Below, one piece after another: positions 1 to 10,600 of a stretch of DNA of 22,753 nucleotides. The DNA comes from Mesostigma viride. Its lineage: Eukaryota; Streptophyta; Mesostigmatophyceae; Mesostigmatales; Mesostigmataceae. The notes below the pieces were generated by a model. That model did not search any database. It was not told where the DNA came from and saw nothing but the letters and a program-made list of their open reading frames with translations. The stretch spans positions 918,473 through 941,225 of the forward strand of contig RPFO01000082.1 of the NCBI GenBank assembly GCA_009746045.1, in the 5' to 3' direction. The position numbers and the translations under genes are program-made. How positions within the stretch are numbered: the first letter of the stretch is position 1; every line of letters starts with the position of its first letter.

Positions 1-1370
1 TGCTCTCTCAGCCTTTCTTCACTGGCATGGGGCCCCACACGCCGCTGGGTTGTATGGGAACATGCCAGAGAGCAGCGACACGATTACCCAATGCACGCAA
101 AAAGAGTTCAAAGGCGCCAATTATGCAGATTTTCATCTTGTCGATACCGATTCAACATTGCACATTACAAAGAAACATTATCACAGTTAAGGTGCGGGGT
201 AACGACCCGCAGTCACGCAAAGTTACCCGCATTTCTCGAAGGTCGTCATATTGACCGGGAGAAGAAGGAAAACCGTCCGCCATGCCGAATTATGCTCCAG
301 GACTACTCGGCCTGCCCGGTAGACTAGCAAATCTGGGTTGTTCTTCAGAATTACAGGGCCCTGCCCAATGTAAGAAGGCCGCAAGTTGTTCAATCCCCGC
401 CAAGGAAGAGGGGCTTTGACAGGCCTTACTCCCAAATTATCCGGCTATATCGATGCAGCAGCTTATGTATGTAGTATACGAATCCGACCAATAAGTATAG
501 CAATATGTATCTACATGGTGTAGACAATGACGCCAGAAGTGCTTTTGGAGGCTTCCTAATCTGGCAGTGCTACAGTATCACTAATTCGCTATGGCTGGTT
601 TGGCAGATGGCAAATGCACAGGTGCCACCGTGTCTTGTCACGACTCGCCAGAGGGACACGTCGGTCTATTAGGCTGCTTAAACAGCGAACGTACGGTACA
701 CAATCAAAATATGTTTGGATGGGTGCATCTTGATGCTGGGGTGTTCCTACTACAGCTGTACCTAGTTCCAACAGCTTTACAGTAGCTCATGTGCGGCGTG
801 GGACACAACAACAACAATAACACCAGTAGCTAATTACCTACTGTTCGCACTGGCAGCATTAAGTCATGTTAGTACCAGGAAGGAAAAACCGCTGTACGTG
901 TGAGGCTGTCACAGTTGCAAGGAGTCGTAGGCCATGCAGCTAGTGACCAACTTGTGGACTGAGGAGTACACACACGCTGGAATTGCAGACAGTTCGGATC
1001 GAAGAGGGTAACGTCGTGATATACGAAGCTGCCGTGGTGCGATGGTGCCAGGCGTAGCTGCTTCCCTGTAGGCTTGTTAAGATTTGCGGTTGCTCCGCAG
1101 ATTTGTTCGTTTGCAGGACATGGAACGCCGTCAATGTCCCTCCGTGGGCGTGCTGTGGCACCTTCTATTCAGCCTGCTAGCTCGACTGTCGACTTCGGAC
1201 GTCTCAAGGGCCGCTTGAAATAGCAGTCCCTGAATTGCATGCTCCTGCTGTGCCTAGACCTGTAATAACATCACCTTTTGGCGTATCGCATTCGCCTCAC
1301 CGCAATTACGCTAGTATGGCTGATTAAACCGTCCGGGCAAGCCTTCACCCCCGCTTTGCTCCCTCTGAAC
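1..1370. other. Upstream region, no supported gene
   Basis: Only short overlapping ORFs without recognisable motifs occur here. No clear TATA box or other promoter element could be picked out. An in-frame stop at 1266-1268 closes the reading frame upstream of the helicase start, and a three-codon uORF (ATG GCT GAT TAA, 1316-1327) precedes the chosen ATG. Around 788-803 the 16-mer CATGTGCGGCGTGGGA is followed by a CAA-rich tail. The same 16-mer recurs at 21888-21903, which suggests an old retroelement 3' end. The 5' UTR and promoter of the helicase gene must lie here, but their limits are not visible. Confidence 0.5.
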
Positions 1371-1802
1371 ATGGACATTCGCAGCACCGTGATAAGGAAT
1401 GGGCAGACATCGGTTGCCAGCCTCAAGACCTCCTGCACGCGATGCATTTCTCGTGTGGCTGCCATCAAACACGCGAACTTCTCGAAGTCAATGCTTCCTC
1501 GACCGTCACGCCTTCTAGTGCAATTACAGGGGTGCTCTCGGCGAGCCGGCGTTCTTAAGAACTTACTTCAATGCCCACCTTACAGGTTACGGACATGCGT
1601 GGCAAGCTTGAGCGGTGTGGCGGATTTGAACCCGGATTCTTCGACCGTGGACTTCAGCGACGAGGATTGGGTTGAAGAGCCAGCCACTGTCCAAGAGAGA
1701 ATTGACAAGCTCATCTCCAGAGTCCGTGACCAAGGAGACCTTGACGCTCTATCCGTGGCCACCATCCTCAACGTCTTCCCATACAAGCTCGACAAATTCC
1801 AA
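1371..1802 (+). CDS. ISE2: ISE2 exon 1: transit peptide and start of helicase domain
   Basis: It encodes residues 1-144. The first 80 or so are rich in Ser, Arg, Leu and Cys with almost no acidic residues, as expected of a chloroplast transit peptide. The stretch that follows (ERIDKLISRVRDQGD) resembles the plant ISE2 segment just before the helicase core, and the exon ends in KLDKFQ. The donor is CAA|GTAAGC, phase 0. The start is chosen because the frame is closed at 1266 and 1371 is the first ATG. An additional non-coding or short upstream exon cannot be excluded. Confidence 0.85.
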
Positions 1803-4643
1803 GTAAGCACCTTTCATGCAACCACTGAATTTGGAAGTCCCATGCAGCTTCGGACCCTGTAACACATCATGAGTTTACTCTGGTTTTAGTTCTATCAGAG
1901 GCTATGTTGTGAATTGTGGAAATTCTACTGTGTGTTGGAGCCAAATGTTGATGGCTGCGGAGCCAGCTGTCATGCTGGGCATTTGAGGAGTGTGCTGTGT
2001 GGACAGCTGTGCATGGCTGCTGGGTGCTCATGCGCCCAACCACCCTGGCATGCACGTCTGGTGTGCATTCCAGTCCCGCGGGCTGCCACAAAACCTAGAC
2101 TTGCATCTCGGCAAGCCATACATCTCGACAAACCGCCATAAAGCAACACACAAGGTTCGCCATTTGGCCACGGGCACTAGAAGTTCTCATTTAACTGCGG
2201 TCCTGGAAATAGGTATGTCGAGAGGTATATCACAGCATGAGGTTTTTTTCTCTGAATATTGGCTGGGCGTTGGGCAATGGGATCAGCATCGACATATTCC
2301 TGAACAATGTCCATCTTTGTACCCTGTGACGTTAATTCCCTAACCCTTGCTTGACAATGGTGCTTTGCTTATTTATGAAGTCAGTTGGCTTGTTCTTCTC
2401 GAAGGCATGTCCACAGCGCCAATTGTGATATCGTCATCATCTCCAGATGTTTCTTGTTGCCTAATTATAGTATCTCTCTGTTTCTTTCTATTTCTCCGTC
2501 GTTCCCTTTTTTTCTTACCTAACTCTTGTTCACCTCCTTTTCATTATCCCTATTTCCCCCTCTTCGTCTTCTCTCTCCTATATCTTCTTCACCCCCTTCA
2601 CTTTCTTCCAACATCTTCCTTCTCCCCCCCGCCTCCCCCATGCCCGCTGTCTGTCGCCACATCTAACCCGCGCCACACCTCCCGCCAGCGCCGGTCGATC
2701 GAGGCGCTGATGGAGGGCACATCGGTGGTGGTGTCGGCCCCCACCAGCAGCGGCAAGACCACGATCGCAGAGGCCGCCGCCATCGCCGCGTTGGCGCGCG
2801 GCAAGCGGGTGATCTACACCACGCCGCTCAAGGCGCTATCCAACCAGAAGTGCCGCGACCTGGGGTATGTGGCCCGCGCATGAGAGGCCGCACGGTGCTG
2901 GGGTAGTTGGCCCGAGCATGAGAGGCCGCACGGTGCTGGGGTAGTTGGCCCGAGCATGTCCGGCCGCACGGTGTTTGGGTTGTTGGCCCGAGCATGAGAG
3001 GCCGCATGGTGCTGGGGTAGTTGGCCCGAGCATGAGAGGCCGCACGGTGCTGGGGTAGTTGGCCCGAGCATGAGAGGCCGCACGGTGCTGGGGTAGTTGG
3101 CCCGAGCATGAGAGGCCGCACGGTGCTGGGGTAGTTGGCCCGAGCATGAGAGGCCGCATGGTGCTGGGGTAGTTGGCCCGCGCATGAGAGGCCGCACGGT
3201 GCTGGGGTAGTTGGCCCGCGCATGTCCAGCCGCACGGTGTTTGGGTAGTTGGCCCGAGCATGAGAGGCCGCACGGTGCTGGGGTAGTTGGCCCGAGCATG
3301 AGAGGCCGCACGGTGCTGGGGTAGTTGGCCCGAGCATGAGAGGCCGCACGGTGCTGGGGTAGTTGGCCCGAGCATGAGAGGCCGCACGGTGCTGGGGTAG
3401 TTGGCCCGAGCATGTCCGGCCGCACGGTGTTTGGGTAGTTGGCCCGAGCATGAGAGGCCGCACGGTGCTGGGGTAGTTGGCCCGAGTTGTGGAGAAATAT
3501 TATAATAATACAATACTAGTAGTAATACAATAGTAGTAGTAATACAACAGTATTAGTAATACAATAGTAGTAGTAATACAATACTAGTAGTAATACAATA
3601 GTAGTAGTGATACAGTAGTAGTAGTAATACAACAGTAGTAGTAATACAATAGTAGTAGTAATACAATAGTAGTAGTAATACAATACTAGTAGTAATACAA
3701 TACTAGTAGTAATACAATACTAGAAGTAATACAATAGTAGTAGTAATACAATACTAGTAGTAATAAAATAGTTGTAGTATCCCCGCCTGCACTGCCATCA
3801 CCTCAGCCCGAGGAGTGGGTGCCTGGCGAAGCCCTCGGTGGAGCGGCAGGAGTAGGTGCGGTCCAACCGGGGTGTCCTCTGACCTGGGATGCTGTCCTGG
3901 CATCGGATGCTCACCATTGTATACATGGGTCTCGCGTAGAGGGGGTCAAGGGCGCTTGCGTGCCAGCTGGATTAGGAAACAGGGGATTCTAATGCGTTGG
4001 AACATTGCGCCGGGAAGTGTATGCAGCGGCAAGCTCAGCGCGACGGATAGCGCCGCGTGGGTTCTACATAGCGTGCTCTATGCTCTGCATCATGCGTGCG
4101 TGTGCGGGGAGCATCCTGGACTGATCACTGATGGGGACAGGAAGCCGCCGGCCTCATCAGTGGCAGTGGCAGGACAAGTTTTCCGTACGGTTGCTTATTG
4201 CATTACTTAACGTGTGGCACGGAGTGGCAGTGGGTTGCCGAGTCCATCCAACTTGGTCCCTCCAGGATGGGGGCAAGTGGCAACCGAGGTGTCCATTTCC
4301 TGTCAGAGCAATGGCTTCCCTTGCTGCCCTCGTCTGCCTCGTCTGAGGAGCAATATCCTTGTCTCCGTCATTCTGTCTAGTCAGGATGCAAGAAGGAAGG
4401 CACAGGATCGCTATGCACATCCTGCCAGCATGGTGATGGTTGGCCCTTTTAGGGAGGCATGGGGTATCTGCCAATGTGCTGCTCTTGTCATGCATCGGCT
4501 TTGGTGTCATTAGTTGTTGTTGCCATCATGTGTACATGCTGGATTTTGTCGGTTTAAATATGACAAGACTGATGCAAATTCTCGTTTTGTCGTTACCTCA
4601 AGGGCTTCATGGATTTGCCCATGCCCATGCCCATGCCCACGTC

Positions 4644-4693
<50 letters not shown>

Positions 4694-7600
4694 ATTAAGT
4701 TCATATTAAAGCCTGACTGCTGATGCCCGCATCAACACACAAAGTATGCCCATTCCCGTCTCCATCGCCCCGTGCCCTTGTTCACGCACACATGCCCAGC
4801 TCGCTGCTGGGTGTGGCCAACGTGGGCCTGCTCACGGGTGACGTGGCCATCAACGCGGAGGCCCCCCTAGTGGTGATGACGACGGAGATCCTGCGCAACA
4901 TGCTCTACTCGAGGTAAAGGGGGCTGTGCGATGCACAACACGCTGTGTGCGAGGTAAAAACCCGGTTGTGTTCGGAATCCTCCTCAACACGCTTGGTTTG
5001 AGTTGGGGGTGGCGGGTGGATGCCCTACTTTAGGTAGGGGCATATAATACACCTGGAAGGATGGTAGCGTTATATGACCTTTGCAACAGGCTCTACTTGA
5101 GGTAGGGGCATATAATACACCTGGAAGGATGGTAGCGTTATATGACCTTTGCAACAGGCTCTACTTGAGGTAGGGGCATATAATACACCTGGAAGGATTG
5201 TAGCGTTATATGACCTTTGCAACAGGCTCTACTTGAGGTAGGGGCATATAATACACCCGGAAGGATTGTAGCGTTATATGACCTTTGCAACAGGCTCTAC
5301 TTGAGAGAATGTTGGGGTGTGGAGGGGGGACATGCTCTACTCTAGGATGGGTGAAGTGTGTGTGGGGGGGGGGCATGCTCTACTTGAGGTAGGTTGGTGG
5401 GCTTATCAAGTGTAGCCATGTGTGCCTTCAGTTGGGTTTCCCTTCCCAGCTGCGGCAACCCGAATTAAGGCGTGGTCAAATTAAAGGAATCAATGCACCC
5501 GGTATGAAGATTTATCAATATTTTTAAGATCCTTGGGATGTGCACGAGGCACACTGAGTCGAAACAGGGCATTCAAGTACCTAGTACTCATTTGCACAGT
5601 ATAATTGTTCAAGTACTCCATCCATAATCTTTAACACCTTGCTCTACTCGACAACTCCCCCCCAACCTGAACTCCCTCCCCCCTGTTTTCCTGTATCACT
5701 TCACCAGCGCGGGCGGTGGCGAGGCGGATGAGCGCCTTCGTAACGTGGACATTGTGGTCCTGGACGAGGTGCACTACCTCAGTGATGCCGAGCGGGGCAC
5801 CGTGTGGGAGGAGACGGTGGGTAGGAGATAGTGGGTTACGGTTGTGGGTTATGGTGGTGGGTCGCGGTTGTGGGTCGCGGTTGTGGGGGGTTGGATGTGG
5901 GTCATGGTTGTGGGTCCGAAGTGGTAGGAGATGATAGGTCTTGACTCTTGAGTGTGGTAGGCGGCGGTGTGTGAAGTAGATTGTGGCGCCATGCCCAGCC
6001 GGCGTGCTCGAGACACCGGGAGTTGAGTCGAGCTCATGTGGTGCTGGATGGTGGCAGTTGACATATGTGGACAGTTTTCCGTTCGACATGTCAGTGGCAC
6101 ATTTCTTGCTTGCTTCTCCTACGACAGGCCCTACATGCATGCTTACTTTGCCCCGAACGATTCACCCATGGTGACCGTGGCAATGAGTGCCATGTTGATG
6201 CGTTTGCAGGGGCGGTGGGTGAGGTTTCTCCTTGTTTCAGGGGCTGCCTTGATGGCCAAGTCCTCATTCGGTCACGCTGGCCTTTCAGCATTTTCGTAAA
6301 AATGACCGGCACATGCGCCGGCTGAGATACTGGATCCCAAGCAGGCCCATGGCTTGATGAAATCGTGGACAACTGACTTGCTCCTCTTTCGTGCGCATGT
6401 TGCTTTTGTGCCGGGTGGACCTGTCTTCACATGCTCTGGTTCATGCGTGTGTGTGTACTTACATGGTGTCCCTACTGGGCCCTGCCTGGCGCACTATCCC
6501 CCCACCTCCTTTTCCCCTTTTCTTCTCCCCCCCCCATCCCCCCCTGTATCTGCCCAGGTGATCTATCTTCCCCGCGAGATCAAGCTGCTCTGCCTGTCGG
6601 CCACCATCGGCAACGCCGAGGAGCTCACGCAGTGGATCGAGACGGTGTGCCGATCGTGTTTATGCAGATGGTGGTCGTCAAACTTGGTTGAATGTGGCCG
6701 GCTGGCGGTCTTCTTGGAAATGCACCAACGTTTCCACAGTATATGTATTTAGTCACAGGCTATGCGAGATGGGTTTGGTGGATTTGGTGGCGTTGTTGTT
6801 GGTGGTGGCATTGGTCGTGGCGATGGCAAGAGTATGGTGGTGCTAGCATACTGGTGAAAACGCATCAACGTTGTGCAAATCCTAGAGTTTTTGCTATTTC
6901 CCCCCATTTTGCAAGTGTCTATGTGTTGTGATGGGATAGAGTATGCTCTTGGCTCTTTGCACTCGGGGAAAGCCCTTGTTAGTGTAAATAGTGCACTGGA
7001 CACTACCATCGGAAGAGCAGCGAACCCATTCCAAGTGCATGCAATAGATTAGTGACAAGCCCGGGCAATTTGGGGGCAACGGGCACGTGGGCACCCCATG
7101 CCTCCGTCACGTCTACCGCAGTTCCCTTTGGTCACCCTTTGGTTTCTTGCTCTCGCTCTCGCTCTCGCTCTCGCTCTCGCTCTCGCTCTCGCTCTCGCTC
7201 TCGCTCTCGCTCTCGCTCTCGCTCTCGCTCTCGCTCTCGCTCTCGCTCTCGCTCTCGCTCTCGCTCTCGCTCTCGCTCTCGCTCTCGCTCTCGCTCTCGC
7301 TCTCGCTCTCGCTCTCGCTCTCGCTCTCGCTCTCGCTCTCGCTCTCGCTCTCGCTCTCGCTCTCGCTCTCGCTCTCGCTCTCGCTCTCGCTCTCGCTCTC
7401 GCTCTCGCTCTCGCTCTCGCTCTCGCTCTCGCTCCCGCTCCCGCTCCCGCTCCCGCTCCCGCTCCCGCTCCCGCTCCTTCTCGCGCTCTGGCTGTTGCTC
7501 TGGCTGTTGCTCTGGCTGTTGCTCTGGCTCTTGCTCTCGCTCTTCCGCCCACCGCACCCCTCACCCCTGCCCCCCCTGGCCAGGTGCACGGCCCCACCCT

Positions 7601-10600
7601 GTGCGTCACGTCCAAGCACCGGCCCGTGCCCCTGGTGTGGCGCTTCTCCACCAACCGGGGCATGTTCTCGCTGCTCAGCAAGGACGGCAATGACATGGGC
7701 CGGTGAGTGGGTGGAGCAAAGACAGCGACGAGAGATAAGGCCCAAGTTGCAAACGGTGCAGCACAGACTGGGGCGATGGATCAGGTTAACATCAGCTGGC
7801 TGATCACTGGGCCAGGTCGGTTGGGGGTCGGCTGGCAAATGGGAAGGCGGGTGGCAGGCGGCCCAAAAGGGCCGGTGGGCAGCAGGCGGATGGGTGCACG
7901 GGCAGGCAGTTTGGTGGGTAAATGGGCCGGTGGCCTGGCAAGGGATCTGGTTGGCTCTTATGGAGGTAGAGTGTTGGAAGCTCTCCCAGACTGTGAAATG
8001 GTAGAGTGGCACCGCAGGTCACATGTTGCCTGTGTGGATCGAGCACGGCGAGGGAGCCTTTGTGGCTTTCGAGAGGACGGGTGTGTGCGAGGCCCAGATG
8101 CAGGGGATGTGCGAGAGAAGGATGCTGCGTGGTCCCCCAAGTTTCTCCTCCTGCCACCACCCTGCTGGGCAACGACTCTTCCACTGAGGACGGTGCCATG
8201 CGTGCATCGCATCCAGTGCATCTATACTATGCCCCCGTGGCTTTATGCGCGGAGCATTTATACTGTGTCTGGGGGCATGCGCTTCCTCTGGCTTACGACC
8301 GCATGGTGGCTTTCAGGACAGTTGAAATTAACAACAGCCCCGGGCTGCCGTTGCCTCTCGTCGGGTCCCTGGCAGAGAGCTGTGGGAGCTGGGCCGCAAG
8401 ACCGTGAGCGAGCGGAGGGGGCGTGGCGGCGGCCAGGCGGAGCCCTCGATGGCAGACCGCCGCCGCTTGGTGCCGACGCAGTTGGACACGATGGAGCAAT
8501 TGAAGGAGCTGAAGCTGCTGCCAGCGGTGTGGATCATATTCAGGTGAGATGCAAGTATCCAGGTGGTGATGTAAATAGAACAGCCAGGCGGCGGCAGGGT
8601 GTCGGAGCTGGCGGTGGATTGGTGATTGACTGATGGTAGTCTCTCTGGCGAGTGAGTCCAGCATTGACATTTTGGTACGATGATCGCAAATGGCGGTCTG
8701 AGTATGGTGGATGATGTCGTTTGTCGGTGGCAAAAGAGCATGCCTCTCTGGTGGTGGGTACGCTTGCGCAGTGGAGCCAGGGGTCGAGCCAGCCGTTAGC
8801 ATTATGTCTTGCCCTAACTGTTGTCACAAAGTACCGAGTTGCCGCATGCAGTACTCAATGTCACGCAGGTCAACCCGGCCTCCTTTGTTTCCCTTCTTCG
8901 CCAGGGCACGAATCAGTCGTTTTTGTCGGGTAACATTTGTGTGTCGGGGTGCCAGCCTGTAACCTTCCAAGGGTGCGTGCGGCCATTCCTTTTTGTGGTG
9001 GGTGCAGTCGGCGGCAGTGCGACGCGGCCGTGTTTGGTCTGCCCGACATGAAGCTGGTCACCAAGGGGGAGGTACGCGGCTGTGCTGTGCCACCTAGTGC
9101 CTACAATGGCTTTGCGAGGCCCACTGTGGCAAGCACTTGAAGGTGTTTGGTTTCCGATCCTATACAGTACTTGAGAGAAGGTGGCAGCAGCGCCCATGAA
9201 CATCAATGTTCCTTTGGGCATAACATGGTATGAGAGGCCGACTGTGCGATGCCTTGAACTGTTTGGTGGCGGACCCTGGTGCAAGGGTGGTGCAAGCAAG
9301 CATTCTGCTGCATGGCGATGTGGAGTGTTTCAACTGCTTACGTAAGCTGTTCAAGGGGCGTCGGCAAAGGCCGGTGCATGACAGTGTGGACAAGAATGAA
9401 TATGGTGTAAGCATATGCCAGCTAGACATGTGGATGCGACGGATGTCCATTTTCAAAGATGTCTGTGTTCTGGGGAAAGCGCAGCGTTTCTAGCCGGCAT
9501 CTCACCCAATGTCCCCGTTAGAGCTTCACCGTCAAATGTCGCCGTCAAATGGCCGTCAAATGTCACCGTCAAATGTCACTGTCAAATGGCGCGAATAACT
9601 AAGGCATGTGATGATCGGGTGAGATATCTAATATAAGACCCTGCCCTTCCATCTTTTGACGGCGTGTTGCCAGGTTGCGCGCATTAAGGCAGCGATCGAG
9701 AAGCTGCAGCAGTCCAACCCTGAGGCGGTACGGCGCCAGCACATACCGCCGCTGCTGCGCGGCGTGGCATCGCACCATGCGGGTACGCGGGCATGCGCTG
9801 CTGAACACGAGAGCAGCATACAGCGGTATACAGCTCTCCTGCTTCTGCTCTACCGTACGCGAGAGCAGCAGAGCTACGGCCCCGACGAATATGTGTTGAA
9901 TGGCATCGAGGGACATCTAGGACATGCGTTGGTGCCACGCCCTGTGTCCGAGGCATTGCGTTTTCACTGCAATGTGTTTGGTGTAATGTGTCCAAGCCGT
10001 TGTGTTGGACCTAATGCGTTTGATGCATGCTGTGTGATGCATGGTGATAGAGATGCTGTGTTTTCCGCGCTGTGTCTGTGTGACCTTGTGCCGCGTGCCC
10101 GTCCTGCGCGGCACCTGTGCAGGCATCCTGCCGGCATGGAAGTTGCTCATTGAACAACTGTTCCAAGAGGGCCTGATCAAGGTGAGGGCGCATGCTGCTG
10201 TGGTGGATGAACAGCCTATACCTCTGTGTAGTGTGCCAGGGTCAACCATAAGGTGGCACAACAAACGCAAGGCAGCCTTGGCGCCGATCCCATGGGCAAG
10301 GATGAGGTGACCACGTGGCAGCGGCTCTCAGCGGGCTGCCATGTCGTCTGATTGTAAAGTTGGTCCTGCACGAACCCTAGTCATGCCTGTGAAGTAAAGC
10401 AGGGCCCTACCCGGCCATGCCTCCATAAGCCAGGGTAGCATATCCGCTTGCTGAAGCACGGTTTAGTCACGAAGTCACTCTCACATAATCCCATGGCTGG
10501 ATGCATGGTCTGGTGGGTGTGCGCCTCCCCCCTGTGCATCCACCCTCACGCCCACGCACTTTGCACCCACGCGTGCACCCTTGCCTGCACCCTGCACCCG

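Larger units (their letters stand above)
2865..4799 (+). other. Intron 2, repeat-filled
   Basis: GTATGT donor, GCCCAG acceptor. It holds three arrays in series: the 38-bp minisatellite (2861-3486), a 17-bp AT-rich array (about 3507-3779) and a CCCATG hexamer array (about 4616-4692). The segment 3780-4610 is unique-looking sequence in which I see no gene or element; its short ORFs lack motifs. Confidence 0.8.

Noticed and set aside
1278-1370. Upstream extension of exon 1 to a non-ATG start at 1278
   Set aside because: It would need a TTG start. ATG 1371 gives a good transit peptide and is the first in-frame ATG after the stop at 1266.
2861-3486. Regularly spaced direct repeats suggesting a CRISPR array
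   Set aside because: The 38-bp units are contiguous with no unique spacers, and the context is a eukaryotic intron.
2814-3513. Three overlapping minus-strand ORFs with repeated Pro/Ala/Cys motifs
   Set aside because: They are readings of the 38-bp minisatellite in three frames; the unit length is not a multiple of three and the sequence is intronic.
4510-4709. His-Gly / His-Ala rich small proteins
   Set aside because: Created by the CCCATG hexamer array in intron 2.
7052-8012. Long ORFs on both strands encoding Ser-Arg, Leu-Ser, Ala-Leu or Glu-Arg repeats, resembling an SR splicing factor
   Set aside because: All frames are open because of the GCTCTC hexamer array in intron 5. The flanking VHGPTLCVTSKHRPVPL belongs to helicase exon 6.
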